64,000 nt of DNA from Sulfitobacter sp. DSM 110093 (lineage in GTDB: Bacteria; Pseudomonadota; Alphaproteobacteria; Rhodobacterales; Rhodobacteraceae): NCBI RefSeq assembly GCF_022788715.1, contig NZ_CP085167.1:1051001-1115000 (forward strand). The letters run 5' to 3'. A program made the position numbers and the translations under genes. Positions 52,795 to 62,300 of this stretch are shown here, in pieces (positions within the stretch are counted from its first letter, which is position 1; each line of letters opens with the position of its first letter). The notes under the pieces are model-generated. The model was not told where the DNA came from. It made no database searches and saw only the letters and a list, made by a program, of their open reading frames with translations.

Positions 52795-53583
52795 ATGTCC
52801 GGAGAACTATCACCCATCGACAAGGCCAAATTCGTGGCTGCGAAACGGGCGTGTGATTTTGTGGAAGATGGGATGCGTGTCGGGCTTGGCACAGGATCGA
52901 CCGCCGCGTGGCTGGTGCGCTGTTTGGGAGAGATGGTGCGCGACGATGGGCTGCGTATCAAAGGCGTGCCGACCTCCTCGCGCACGGCGCAACTGGCGCG
53001 GGAGGTGGGGATCGAGGTGATCTCGCTCGACGAGGCGAAATGGCTCGACCTGACGATTGACGGGGCGGATGAATTCGACGGCGACCTGAACCTCATTAAG
53101 GGTGGTGGTGGTGCGTTGTTGCAAGAAAAGATCGTCGCCACGGCAAGCGACCAGATGGTGGTGATCGCCGATGTCGGCAAAGAGGTGCAGCATCTCGGTG
53201 GCTTCCCCTTGCCCATCGAAGTGATTCCCTTTGGCTGGCAAACCACGCAGGCTCTGGTTGAAGAGACGCTGATCTCGATGGATGTGCTTGGCCGCAACTC
53301 GACCCTTCGGATGAACGGCGAGGTGCCTTTCATCACCGACGAGGGGAACTATATTCTGGATCTGCGGCTGGGGCGCATCGGCAACGCGCGGCAATTGGCG
53401 CTGGTGCTGAACCAGATGCCCGGCGTGGTGGAAAACGGCCTGTTCATCGATATCTGTGACGCGGTTGTGATCGGCTACGGGGATGGCAGGGTCGAGGTGC
53501 GCGACATAAATGAAGGCACTGTGGCGACCGACCGCTTGGAATTTGTCGAGACCGACAACCTGTTTTCCGACCTCAGCGATTAA
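52795..53583 (+). CDS. rpiA: Ribose-5-phosphate isomerase A
   Basis: RpiA interconverts ribose-5-phosphate and ribulose-5-phosphate. The 262-residue protein has the family blocks GLGTGSTAAWLVRCL, LTIDGADEFDGDLNLIKGGG (catalytic Asp, and the Glu/Lys region) and ALLQEKIVA. AGGGAG lies eight bases before the ATG at 52795; the longer reading from 52579 runs through an untranslated gap. gor follows after 90 bases that carry two 25-base direct repeats. Confidence 0.96.
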   Translation: MSGELSPIDKAKFVAAKRACDFVEDGMRVGLGTGSTAAWLVRCLGEMVRDDGLRIKGVPTSSRTAQLAREVGIEVISLDEAKWLDLTIDGADEFDGDLNLIKGGGGALLQEKIVATASDQMVVIADVGKEVQHLGGFPLPIEVIPFGWQTTQALVEETLISMDVLGRNSTLRMNGEVPFITDEGNYILDLRLGRIGNARQLALVLNQMPGVVENGLFIDICDAVVIGYGDGRVEVRDINEGTVATDRLEFVETDNLFSDLSD

Positions 53584-53601
53584 CGCCCACAAAGCGAGAC
53601 A

Positions 53602-53653
53602 CGCGCGATCCCGCGCAGCACCAAAATATGCGCGATCCCGCGCAATACTAAAA
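53602..53653. repeat. Two 25-base direct repeats with inner palindrome, upstream of gor
   Basis: Copies at 53602-53626 and 53629-53653 match in about 21 of 25 positions, separated by two bases. Each contains GCGCGATCCCGCGC, which is an inverted repeat (GCGCG/CGCGC). They end 20 bases before the gor start codon. Tandem palindromes here suggest binding of a regulator or an RNA structure controlling gor. Confidence 0.7.
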
Positions 53654-53673
53654 ACGACTAAGAGAGGCGCCAA

Positions 53674-55053
53674 ATGGCCAAGAATGAATTCGACTACGAC
53701 CTGTTTGTCATCGGTGGTGGCTCGGGCGGTGTGCGCGCGGCGCGTGTCGCGGCGGGCGAACATGACGCCAAGGTCGGACTGGCCGAAGAGGACCGCTATG
53801 GCGGCACCTGTGTGATCCGGGGCTGTGTGCCTAAAAAGCTGATGGTCTTTGCCTCGGGCTATGCCGATGTGGTGGATGAGGCGAAATGCTTTGGCTGGGA
53901 TCTCAAGGCCGGGCCCTTCGATTGGCATGACTTCAAAAGCCGCCTGAACACAGAGTTGGACCGCCTTGAAGGCGTCTATCGCAAGCTCTTGAAGAACTCT
54001 GGCGTCGAGACCTTCGACGCCCGCGCGCGGATCAAAGATGCCCATACCGTGGCGCTTTCCGACGGGACCGAGAAGACCGCCAAACATATCCTCATCGCTA
54101 GCGGCGGTCGCCCCGTGCGCCCCGAGATCGAGAATGCGGAACTGGGTCTGGTCTCCGACGATCTGTTCCACCTTGAGAAACTGCCCAAGTCGATTCTGAT
54201 CATCGGCGGCGGTTATATCGCTTGTGAATTTGCCTGTATCCTTAACGGTTTGGGCGTCGAGGTGACGCAGTTCTACCGCGGTGCGCAGATCCTGCGCGGT
54301 TTTGACGACGAAGCGCGCGGCATGGTGGCCGAGATGATGCAGGAAAAGGGTATCGATCTGCATGTCGGCACCAATATTCTGGAAATGACACCCAGCCACG
54401 AAGACGGCAGCGGCCCGATGAAGGTCAAGCCGACCAACGGTACTGAACGCATGTTCGATCAGGTGCTTTTCGCCACCGGACGCCGCCCCAACAGCGACGA
54501 CATGGGGCTGGACGAACTGGGCGTGAAACTGGGCCGCGGCGGTGAGGTCGAAGTGGACGAATACAGCCAGACGGCTGTGCCCTCGGTCTATGCAATCGGT
54601 GATGTGACAAACCGGATCAACCTGACGCCTGTGGCGATCCGCGAAGGGATGGCCTTTGTCGAAACGGTCTTTGGCGGTAAGCCGACGCCGGTCGATCATG
54701 ATCTGGTGCCTTCGGCGATCTTCACCCAGCCTGAAATGGGCACCGTGGGGCTGAGCGAAGAAGCCGCGCGCGATGCAGGGCCGATCGAGGTCTATGCGAC
54801 ATCGTTCAAACCGATGCAGGGGGCCTTTGCGGGCAAGGCCGACCGGGTGCTGATGAAACTGATCGTTTGCGCTGATACACGGGTTGTGTTGGGTTGTCAT
54901 ATCGTCGCACCCAATGCGGGTGAACTGATCCAAATGGTCGGCATCGCGGTCAAGATGGGCGCCACGAAAGAGCAGTTCGACGCCACATGCGCGGTGCACC
55001 CGACCATGTCGGAAGAACTGGTTACCATGCGTAATCCAACCCGCACGGCTTGA
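53674..55053 (+). CDS. gor: Glutathione-disulfide reductase
   Basis: Gor reduces glutathione disulfide using NADPH and FAD. The 459-residue protein has the FAD site FVIGGGSGGVRAARVAA, the redox pair Cys46 and Cys51 in GGTCVIRGCVPKK, the NADPH site ILIIGGGYIACEFACILNGL, and the C-terminal HPTMSEE with the catalytic His and Glu that contribute from the other subunit. VIRGCVPKK marks glutathione reductase rather than dihydrolipoamide dehydrogenase. Length is normal. Confidence 0.95.
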   Translation: MAKNEFDYDLFVIGGGSGGVRAARVAAGEHDAKVGLAEEDRYGGTCVIRGCVPKKLMVFASGYADVVDEAKCFGWDLKAGPFDWHDFKSRLNTELDRLEGVYRKLLKNSGVETFDARARIKDAHTVALSDGTEKTAKHILIASGGRPVRPEIENAELGLVSDDLFHLEKLPKSILIIGGGYIACEFACILNGLGVEVTQFYRGAQILRGFDDEARGMVAEMMQEKGIDLHVGTNILEMTPSHEDGSGPMKVKPTNGTERMFDQVLFATGRRPNSDDMGLDELGVKLGRGGEVEVDEYSQTAVPSVYAIGDVTNRINLTPVAIREGMAFVETVFGGKPTPVDHDLVPSAIFTQPEMGTVGLSEEAARDAGPIEVYATSFKPMQGAFAGKADRVLMKLIVCADTRVVLGCHIVAPNAGELIQMVGIAVKMGATKEQFDATCAVHPTMSEELVTMRNPTRTA

Positions 55054-55121
55054 ATATCACGCGAAAGCGTACAATTTTTAGAACGATAGGCCGCATGGGC
55101 GGCCGAGAGGGGAACATATCA

Positions 55122-56354
55122 ATGGCAGGAAATTCGCAAGGCCCCTGGGGGGGCGGCGGAGGCGGCAACCGGGGCAACGGCGGAGACCGGGGCACCAATG
55201 GTGACCGCGGCAACGGGGGACGCAACGACGGGCCGCAGGGTCCACGCGGGCAGGGCGGCGACCGCCCGCAAATGCCCGAGATCGACGATCTGGTGCGTAA
55301 GGGCCAAGAGCAGCTGCGCGTCTTGATGGGCGGCCGTGGTGGCGACCGGGGCAATGGCACCGGCGGCGGTGGCCGCGGCTCTGGCGGGCCGGGCGTGACC
55401 CGCAGCACCGTCGGGCTGGCTTTGCTGGCCGGTGTGGCGCTTTGGGGCTTTGCCAGCTTTTACACCGTGCGCCCTGAACAGCAGTCGATCGAACTGTTCT
55501 TGGGCGAATTTTCCGGCATTGGCACCGAGGGTCTGAACTTTGCCCCTTGGCCGCTGGTCACGGCCGAAGTCTTTGATGTGACCACCAACCGTACCGAAGA
55601 GCTCGGTGTGCGGCGCGGTGGCGGCGGCAACGAAGGGTTGATGCTGACCACGGATGAAAACATTGTCGACATCGATTTTCAGGTGGTCTGGAACATCAAG
55701 AACGCCCGCGATTTTAAATTCTCGCTGCGCGACCCCGAAGCGTCGGTGCGCGCGATTTCCGAATCCGCGATGCGCGAAGTCATCGCCCAATCCGAACTGG
55801 CTCCGATCCTGAACCGGGATCGTGGTGCGGTGGCCGACCGGGTCAAAGAGTTGATCCAAACCACACTTGATAACCGCAACACCGGCATCAACGTGCTGCG
55901 TGTCAACGTGAACAAGGTCGATCCGCCCAGCCAGACTGTGCAGGTCACAGACGCCAACGGCAACACAACCACGCAGTCAGTCGTCGACGCTTTCCGCGAC
56001 GTGCAGGCCGCCGAGCAGGAGCGCGACCGGGTAGAACGTCAGGCAGATGCCTATGCCAACCGTCGTACCGCCGAAGCACGTGGTGAATCGGCGCAGCTTT
56101 TGGAAGCCTCCGAAGGCTACCGTGCCCGTGTGGTGAACGATGCCGTGGGTGAAGCCAGCCGCTTTGAGGCTGTGTTGGAAGAATACCGCAACGCGCCCGA
56201 AGTAACGCGCAAGCGGCTGTATCTTGAGACGATGGAAAAGGTTCTGGGCGACGTGGATAAAATCATCCTCGAAAACGGCAGCGGCCAAGATGGCCAAGGC
56301 GTTGTTCCCTATCTGCCACTGAACGAGCTGCGGCGCAGCGGAGGGTCGAACTGA
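55122..56354 (+). CDS. hflK: HflK, membrane protease modulator
   Basis: HflK and HflC form a large SPFH-family cage around the FtsH protease in the inner membrane. The 410-residue protein has a long Gly/Asn-rich N-terminus (about 1-95), a membrane helix (VGLALLAGVALWGFASFYTV, about 96-115), then the SPFH domain (IVDIDFQVVWNIKNARDFKF) and a Glu/Arg-rich helical part. The start at 55122 has GAGGGGA upstream; the reading from 55050 is less likely. TGATG overlaps the hflC start by one base. Confidence 0.94.
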   Translation: MAGNSQGPWGGGGGGNRGNGGDRGTNGDRGNGGRNDGPQGPRGQGGDRPQMPEIDDLVRKGQEQLRVLMGGRGGDRGNGTGGGGRGSGGPGVTRSTVGLALLAGVALWGFASFYTVRPEQQSIELFLGEFSGIGTEGLNFAPWPLVTAEVFDVTTNRTEELGVRRGGGGNEGLMLTTDENIVDIDFQVVWNIKNARDFKFSLRDPEASVRAISESAMREVIAQSELAPILNRDRGAVADRVKELIQTTLDNRNTGINVLRVNVNKVDPPSQTVQVTDANGNTTTQSVVDAFRDVQAAEQERDRVERQADAYANRRTAEARGESAQLLEASEGYRARVVNDAVGEASRFEAVLEEYRNAPEVTRKRLYLETMEKVLGDVDKIILENGSGQDGQGVVPYLPLNELRRSGGSN

Positions 56355-57253
56355 TGCGTAAAACGAGCCTACTTGTTCCCATCGTCGTCATCGCCATCGT
56401 TGGTGTGCTGGCTTCGGTTTTTGTGGTCGACGAGCGTGAAAAGGCGCTGGTTCTGCGCTTTGGTCAAATCAAACAGGTCCGCAATGAGCCGGGCATCGGT
56501 TTTAAAGTGCCGCTTTTGGATGAGGTCGTGCGTTACGAAGACCGCATCCTGTCGCTGGAAACCCCAGTGATCGAAGTCACCCCCGCCGATGACCGCCGTT
56601 TGGAAATCGACGCATTCGTGCTCTACCGGATCGACGATATGGTTCAGTACCGCCAAGCTTTGGGTGCGGGCGGTGAACGTCAGGCCGAAAGCGAAATGGG
56701 CGGCATCATGGAAAGCCAAATCCGTGCTGTCCTCGGTTCGCAAGGTGTAACCTCCAACACGATCCTGTCGCCTGAGCGTTCTGATTTGATGGAGCAAATT
56801 CGTGTGCGCGCCGATGCCCGCGCTCAGGCGCTTGGCCTCAAGGTCGTGGATGTGCGACTGCGTCAAACCAACCTGCCTGAGCAGAACTTTGACGCGACCC
56901 TGCAGCGGATGATCGCCGAGCGTGAGCGCGAAGCCACCGATGAACGCGCCCGTGGCCGCGAAGCCGCGCAGCGTGTGACCGCCCTTGCAGATCGGACCTA
57001 CGAAGAGATCCTCTCGGAAGCGCGCCGTGATGCGCGTATTATCGAAGGTGAGGCCGATGCCCAGCGGAACAACATCTTTGCACAGGCCTATGGCAAGGAT
57101 CAGGAATTCTTTGAATTCTACCGATCGTTGACCGCCTATGAGCAGGCGTTGCAGGGCGATAACTCGACTATGGTGATGTCACCGGACAGCGAGTTCTTCA
57201 ATTACCTGCGTTCGGATCAGGGCAGCCGCTCTGCCGAGGGCGAGCGCGAATGA
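56354..57253 (+). CDS. hflC: HflC, membrane protease modulator
   Basis: The 299-residue partner of HflK begins with a membrane anchor (LLVPIVVIAIVGVLASVFVV, about 5-24), followed by the SPFH domain (EREKALVLRFGQIKQVRNEP) and a charged helical C-terminal part. LVVDVRLRQTNLPEQ-like sequence fits the family. It overlaps hflK by one base and DUF2065 by four, so it is part of one operon that continues toward the DegP-type protease. Confidence 0.95.
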   Translation: MRKTSLLVPIVVIAIVGVLASVFVVDEREKALVLRFGQIKQVRNEPGIGFKVPLLDEVVRYEDRILSLETPVIEVTPADDRRLEIDAFVLYRIDDMVQYRQALGAGGERQAESEMGGIMESQIRAVLGSQGVTSNTILSPERSDLMEQIRVRADARAQALGLKVVDVRLRQTNLPEQNFDATLQRMIAEREREATDERARGREAAQRVTALADRTYEEILSEARRDARIIEGEADAQRNNIFAQAYGKDQEFFEFYRSLTAYEQALQGDNSTMVMSPDSEFFNYLRSDQGSRSAEGERE

Positions 57254-57444
57254 GCCTTGTTTTACTGGCTTTAGGGTCGGTTCTGATTTTCGAGGGGCTG
57301 GTGTACGCACTGGCCCCTTCGTTTTTGGAGCAGATGCTGGAGATGTTGCGCCGCATCCCCGGGGCGGCCTTGCGTCAGCTTGGCGCGTTGGCTGTGGTGG
57401 CCGGGCTGATACTGATCTGGCTGGCGTTTCAATTAGGCATCTAG
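57250..57444 (+). CDS. DUF2065 small membrane protein
   Basis: This 64-residue protein has two hydrophobic helices (LVLLALGSVLIFEGLVYALA and LGALAVVAGLILIWLAFQLG) and matches DUF2065 (YjeT-like), of unknown function but usually encoded with hflKC. ATGA overlaps the hflC stop by four bases. It may stabilise or modulate the HflKC-FtsH complex (inference from position). Confidence 0.85.
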   Translation: MSLVLLALGSVLIFEGLVYALAPSFLEQMLEMLRRIPGAALRQLGALAVVAGLILIWLAFQLGI

Positions 57445-57549
57445 GGCCGCGCTCGTGGGTGCGGCGGGGATGGGGACGCCATTGCAAAACTTTCAGCCTA
57501 TTTTCTGCAAAAGCGATGCAGGCAGTTGCAAATCCCAACGCTCTTCACA

Positions 57550-57577
57550 GTTGAAAACCCCGTGATCGGCCCCATCT
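57550..57577 (+). promoter_or_regulatory. Candidate RpoH (sigma-32) heat-shock promoter of the DegP-like gene
   Basis: GTTGAAA at 57550-57556, a 13-base gap, then CCCCATCT at 57570-57577 match the sigma-32 consensus CTTGAAA...CCCCATNT in nearly every position. It lies about 75 bases upstream of the protease start codon on the same strand. Confidence 0.65.
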
Positions 57578-57652
57578 TTGATGTTGCAGCGCATCCGTTC
57601 GGAATGCACTCTGCCCACGTTGGCGACAACAGGAACAATCAGGAGACGATGA

Positions 57653-59140
57653 ATGCAGGCCAAGGCGGTTTCCCTGTCCAAAACAGCACAAGACACCCAA
57701 TGGATGCGAGCGATGGCAATGGGGGTGATGGCGCTGACCCTCTTGATCCTGCAAGCCAGCATGGCGCTGGCCAAACCTGAAAGCCTCGCCCCACTGGCCG
57801 AGAAAATCAGCCCCTCGGTGGTGAATATCACCACGTCGACCACGGTTGAGGGCCGCACCGGGCCGCAGGGCATCGTTCCCGAAGGCTCGCCTTTCGAAGA
57901 CTTCTTTCGTGAGTTTCAGGACCGCAACAACGACGGCGAGGGCAACCGCCCGCGTCGGTCTTCGGCGCTCGGCTCTGGCTTTGTGATCTCTGAAGACGGC
58001 TATGTGGTGACCAACAACCACGTTATCGAAAGCGCTGATGAGATCACGATCGAATTCTTCTCGGGCGAGGAACTCGTCGCCGAGGTGATCGGCACCGACC
58101 CCAAGACCGACATTGCCTTGCTGAAGGTCGAAGCCAAACAGCCGCTGCCCTTTGTCTCTTTCGGGGATAGCAACGCTGCGCGTGTTGGTGATTGGGTCAT
58201 CGCCATGGGCAACCCGCTGGGGCAGGGCTTCTCGGTCTCTGCGGGCATCGTCTCTGCCCGCAACCGGGCGCTGTCGGGCACCTATGATGATTACATCCAG
58301 ACCGACGCCGCGATCAACCGGGGTAACTCCGGCGGGCCGTTGTTTAACATGGATGGCGAAGTGATTGGTGTGAACACCGCAATCCTGTCGCCCAATGGCG
58401 GTTCCATCGGGATCGGCTTTTCGATGGCCTCCAACGTGGTGACACGGGTGATCGATCAGTTGAAAGAGTTCGGCGAGACCCGCCGCGGTTGGCTGGGTGT
58501 ACGCATTCAAGATGTGACCGATGATGTTGCCGATGCCATGGGCCTCAAGAAAGCCGTGGGCGCACTGATCACCGATGTTCCAGAAGGGCCGGCGCGGGAG
58601 GCAGGGCTTAAAACCGGTGACGTTATCAAATCCTTCGACGGTGTCGAAGTTGTCGATACCCGCGGCTTGGTCCGTCAGGTGGGCAACAGCCCAGTCGGCG
58701 CGACCGTGCGTGTGACCGTGCTACGCGATGGCAAGACCCAGACCATAAAAGTGGTGCTGGGCCGTCGCGAAGATGCGGATGGCGCGGTTCCTGCGGTTAT
58801 GGACGAAGATGCCGAGGATGGCTCCGAGGCCGAGCCGCAGTCTACGATGTTGATGGGGCTGACCCTGACACCACTCACGGATGCGCTGCGGGCCGAGCTT
58901 GGCGCGGATGATGGCATGACCGGCCTTGCGGTGACGGATGTTGATCAGACTTCCGAAGCCTTTGAAAAAGGCCTTCGCATGGGCGACATCATCACCGAAG
59001 CGGGACAGGAAAAGGTGACAAACATCACCGATCTGGAAGCGCGTATTGAGGCGGCAAAAGATGCGGGGCGCAAGTCTTTGCTCTTGCTCGTGCGCCGTGG
59101 TGGTGATCCGCGATTTGTCGCGCTGTCGTTGGCTGAGTGA
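57653..59140 (+). CDS. DegP/DegQ/MucD-type periplasmic serine protease
   Basis: Do-family proteases degrade or refold damaged envelope proteins. The 495-residue protein has a long signal peptide (about 1-40, hydrophobic MGVMALTLLILQASMALA) and a trypsin-like domain with the triad His123 (TNNHVIE), Asp153 (TDIALLKV) and Ser226 (GNSGGPL). Two PDZ domains follow (about 290-370 and 400-490). AGGAG lies seven bases before the ATG. It follows hflKC-DUF2065, which also serve membrane protein quality control, and has its own likely heat-shock promoter and terminator. Confidence 0.95.
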   Translation: MQAKAVSLSKTAQDTQWMRAMAMGVMALTLLILQASMALAKPESLAPLAEKISPSVVNITTSTTVEGRTGPQGIVPEGSPFEDFFREFQDRNNDGEGNRPRRSSALGSGFVISEDGYVVTNNHVIESADEITIEFFSGEELVAEVIGTDPKTDIALLKVEAKQPLPFVSFGDSNAARVGDWVIAMGNPLGQGFSVSAGIVSARNRALSGTYDDYIQTDAAINRGNSGGPLFNMDGEVIGVNTAILSPNGGSIGIGFSMASNVVTRVIDQLKEFGETRRGWLGVRIQDVTDDVADAMGLKKAVGALITDVPEGPAREAGLKTGDVIKSFDGVEVVDTRGLVRQVGNSPVGATVRVTVLRDGKTQTIKVVLGRREDADGAVPAVMDEDAEDGSEAEPQSTMLMGLTLTPLTDALRAELGADDGMTGLAVTDVDQTSEAFEKGLRMGDIITEAGQEKVTNITDLEARIEAAKDAGRKSLLLLVRRGGDPRFVALSLAE

Positions 59141-59161
59141 TCTGCTAAGGTAGAGATTAAT

Positions 59162-59185
59162 AAGGGCGCCTTCGGGCGCCCTTTT
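59162..59185 (+). terminator. Rho-independent terminator of the DegP-like gene
   Basis: AAGGGCGCC, the tetraloop TTCG, then GGCGCCCTT form a perfect nine-pair stem followed by Ts. It lies 21 bases after the protease stop codon. Confidence 0.92.
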
Positions 59186-59196
59186 GCGTTTCGGGA

Positions 59197-59748
59197 TCAG
59201 CCGCCTTGCCGGGGCACCGCCACCAACCCAAGCGCGCGGGCGGTGGTAAGCGAAAGCACTTCACTGTTCGGCCCTTGTTGCGCCTGATAGCGCCGCACCG
59301 CCTGCCGCGTGGCTGCGTCCATCTCGCCCGTGATCGGCCCGCTGTAATAACCACGCGCCTGTAGTGCGCGTTGCAATGTGCTGTTGAACTCAACCGTGAG
59401 GACATCCGGGCAGGGGGTCTCAAACCAGTTGTCGACCCGCGCGCGTACAATCTCTTGCCGTGTCTCGGTTTTGTAGACCGGCGGCTTGGCAATGCTGCCA
59501 TCGGGGTTCATCTTGGCGGGGGTGACTTCGACCTGTTCGGTTACCGTTTCAATTACCGCCGGGCTGACCGTGCGGCCCCAGCAACTGCCCTCGGCCGCGC
59601 CTGCGGGGCCGTCGCGCGTCGCCTCTAATACCCCCGGCTCCGGGCGCGGCGTGGCCGGGGTCGTGCTGTCACACCCCGCAATCCCGGCCACCGCCAAGAG
59701 CAGCGCCCCGCGCAGGGTGGCGGATCGGAATGTGATGGGCTGTTTCAT
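59197..59748 (-). CDS. Lipoprotein with C-terminal peptidoglycan-binding domain
   Basis: The 183-residue product has a lipoprotein signal (ATLRGALLLAVAGIAGC with lipobox IAGC) and a C-terminal PG_binding_1-type repeat: LQRALQARGYYSGPITGEMD, then AATRQAVRRYQAQQG. The middle contains two Cys (SCWGR and TPCPDV) that may form a disulfide. It probably anchors the membrane to peptidoglycan. The start at 59748 gives the signal; the longer reading to 59826 does not. It is divergent from the ferredoxin gene, with the palindrome at 59822 between them. Confidence 0.85.
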   Translation of the reverse strand: MKQPITFRSATLRGALLLAVAGIAGCDSTTPATPRPEPGVLEATRDGPAGAAEGSCWGRTVSPAVIETVTEQVEVTPAKMNPDGSIAKPPVYKTETRQEIVRARVDNWFETPCPDVLTVEFNSTLQRALQARGYYSGPITGEMDAATRQAVRRYQAQQGPNSEVLSLTTARALGLVAVPRQGG

Positions 59749-59821
59749 GCCGGTTCTCTCGGGGCTTGCCTGTCGTTTGCGGTGCAGACTAGCGGGATGC
59801 GCGGACCTTGCCCACCGCAAT

Positions 59822-60238
<417 letters not shown>

Positions 60239-60239
<1 letters not shown>

Positions 60240-60934
60240 TGCGGGCGGTCGGCGCGGCACTGCTGGCGCTGATCGCAACAAGTGCGGCGGCGGAGACGAT
60301 CACCGCCGCGCGCTATATCCACCCGACCGGGCGCTACGCCCATGGCATTCTGGGCGATGCGCTGGAATGGGGTGGGGTGCAGATTTCCTTGGCAGACGGA
60401 AGCGCGCGACGCTTCAATCTGCCCCGTGACCATGTTTTCGAAGATATCGCCCCGCGGCTGGTCGACGTGACCGGCGATGGCGCGCCCGAGGTTGTAGTCG
60501 TCGAGACCGACATGAATCGTGGAGCGGCGCTCGCGATCTACGGCCCTGATGGGAAGATCACCGAAACTCCGCATATCGGTCAAAGCAACCGTTGGTTGGC
60601 ACCCATAGGCGCAGCCGATCTCGACGGTGACGGTGCCGTTGAGATTGCCTATGTCGACCGGCCCCATCTGGCGCGGGTGCTGCGGGTCTGGCGTTTTGCC
60701 AATGACGGTTTCAGCGAAATGGCCCACATGCCGGGGCTGACCAATCATCGAATCGGAGAGTCCTTCATCTCGGGCGGCCTGCGCGACTGCGGTGCCGGGC
60801 CGGAAATGGTGCTGGCGGATGCCGATTGGCAGCGCGTGGTGGGCGTCATCCTGAAAGGTGGGCAGCTTGTGCCGCGCGACATCGGCCCTTTTGAGGGGGC
60901 CGAAAGCTTTGCCACGGCACTTGCCTGTGAGTGA
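60239..60934 (+). CDS. Exported VCBS/FG-GAP repeat protein
   Basis: The 231-residue protein has a signal peptide (VGAALLALIATSAAAET) and at least two FG-GAP/VCBS-like calcium-loop repeats (LVDVTGDGAPEVVVVETD and AADLDGDGAVEIAYVDRP), so it is likely a periplasmic beta-propeller-like protein. Function unknown. It overlaps the ferredoxin stop by one base, so they share a transcript, though their roles do not obviously connect. A short hairpin without a T tract lies at 60944-60959. Confidence 0.82.
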
Positions 60935-60964
60935 GAGTGCTGGGGCGGCCTAAGCCGCCGCCGA

Positions 60965-62230
60965 TTAGCTCAGCGCGCGCCAGCCGATGTCACGGCGGCA
61001 AAACCCTTCGGGCCAATCGATTCCGTCAACCATCGCATAGGCACGCTCTTGCGCCTCGGCCAGCGTGGCGCCCCGCGCGGTGACGTTCAGCACGCGCCCG
61101 CCGTTGGCCAAGATTGCCCCATCCTGTGCCACCGTGCCCGCGTGGAACACCATATTCGCGCTGTCTTCGGGTAAGGATTTCAAGCCCTTAATCTCACTGC
61201 CTTTTTGATAATCGCCGGGGTAGCCATCCGCCGCCATCACCACGGTCAGCGCGTGGTCTTCGGCCCAGTGTACCTGAATATCGTTCAGCGTGCCCTTGGC
61301 GGTTGCCTGCATCAGATCAAAAGCCTGCGCGCCAAGGCGCATCATCAGCACTTGGCATTCCGGGTCGCCAAAGCGCACGTTATATTCCACCAGACGCGGC
61401 TGGCCGTCTTTGATCATCAACCCGGCGTAGAGCACGCCTTGATACGGCATCCCGCGCTTGGCCATCTCGGCCATACAGGGTCGGATGATCTCATCCAGTG
61501 CCCGTTCGGCGATCTCGTCACTCAGCACCGGGGCGGGGGAATAGGCCCCCATGCCGCCAGTATTTGGGCCGCTGTCGCCATCGCCGACGCGCTTGTGGTC
61601 TTGGGCCGTGCCGATGGGCAGCACGGTCTCCCCGTCGCAGAGCACGAAGAAGGACGCCTCTTCGCCCTCCATGAACTCTTCGATCACGACTTCCGTGCCC
61701 GCATCGCCAAAGGCACCGTCGAACATCTCATCCACGGCGGCCAGGGCTTCGGCGTCGGTCATGGCGATGATGACGCCCTTGCCCGCTGCCAGACCGTCGG
61801 CCTTGATGACAATCGGCGCACCTTGCTTTTCCACATAGGCGCGGGCGCTGGCGGCGTCGGTGAAATGGCCATAGGCCGCCGTGGGCGCATTGCAGGCGTC
61901 GCAGATTTCCTTGGTAAAGGCTTTGGAGGCTTCCAGCGCCGCCGCCGCTTTGGAGGGGCCGAACACATCAAAGCCAGCCGCGCGCAGATCGTCACCCACA
62001 CCCGCGGCCAAGGGCGCTTCGGGGCCGATGATGACGAAATCGATGTTGTTGCCCTCGCAGAAGGCCACCACCGCAGCACCATCCATGATATCCAGCTTGG
62101 CGCATTGCGCGATGGCCGCGATGCCCGCATTGCCCGGCGCGACGATCAGCTTGTCACATTTGGGGTTCTGCATCACCGCCCAAGCGAGTGAATGTTCGCG
62201 GCCACCGCTGCCGAGGATCAGGATATTCAT
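60965..62230 (-). CDS. purD: Phosphoribosylamine-glycine ligase
   Basis: PurD joins glycine to phosphoribosylamine using ATP in purine synthesis. The 421-residue ATP-grasp protein starts MNILILGSGGREHSLAWAVM, and has IVIKADGLAAGKGVI, VIEEFMEGEEASFFVL and YNVRFGDPECQVLM. Length is complete. The longer reading to 62350 adds an unrelated N-terminus. It is divergent from xseA with 70 bases between. The purA gene for the same pathway lies far away at 5045. Confidence 0.97.
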   Translation of the reverse strand: MNILILGSGGREHSLAWAVMQNPKCDKLIVAPGNAGIAAIAQCAKLDIMDGAAVVAFCEGNNIDFVIIGPEAPLAAGVGDDLRAAGFDVFGPSKAAAALEASKAFTKEICDACNAPTAAYGHFTDAASARAYVEKQGAPIVIKADGLAAGKGVIIAMTDAEALAAVDEMFDGAFGDAGTEVVIEEFMEGEEASFFVLCDGETVLPIGTAQDHKRVGDGDSGPNTGGMGAYSPAPVLSDEIAERALDEIIRPCMAEMAKRGMPYQGVLYAGLMIKDGQPRLVEYNVRFGDPECQVLMMRLGAQAFDLMQATAKGTLNDIQVHWAEDHALTVVMAADGYPGDYQKGSEIKGLKSLPEDSANMVFHAGTVAQDGAILANGGRVLNVTARGATLAEAQERAYAMVDGIDWPEGFCRRDIGWRALS

Positions 62231-62300
62231 GCCGCGCACTCCCTTGGACTTCGTTGCTCCGCGTTCTAAGCTGGGGTGCCCACAGACACAAGGTGCCCAG

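Noticed and set aside
53602..53653. Direct repeats considered as a small CRISPR array
   Set aside because: Only two units with a two-base gap and no cas genes; a regulatory repeat fits better.
57545..58510. 321-codon minus-strand frame opposite the DegP-like gene
   Set aside because: It lies opposite a complete protease gene with an intact catalytic triad and has no recognisable features.
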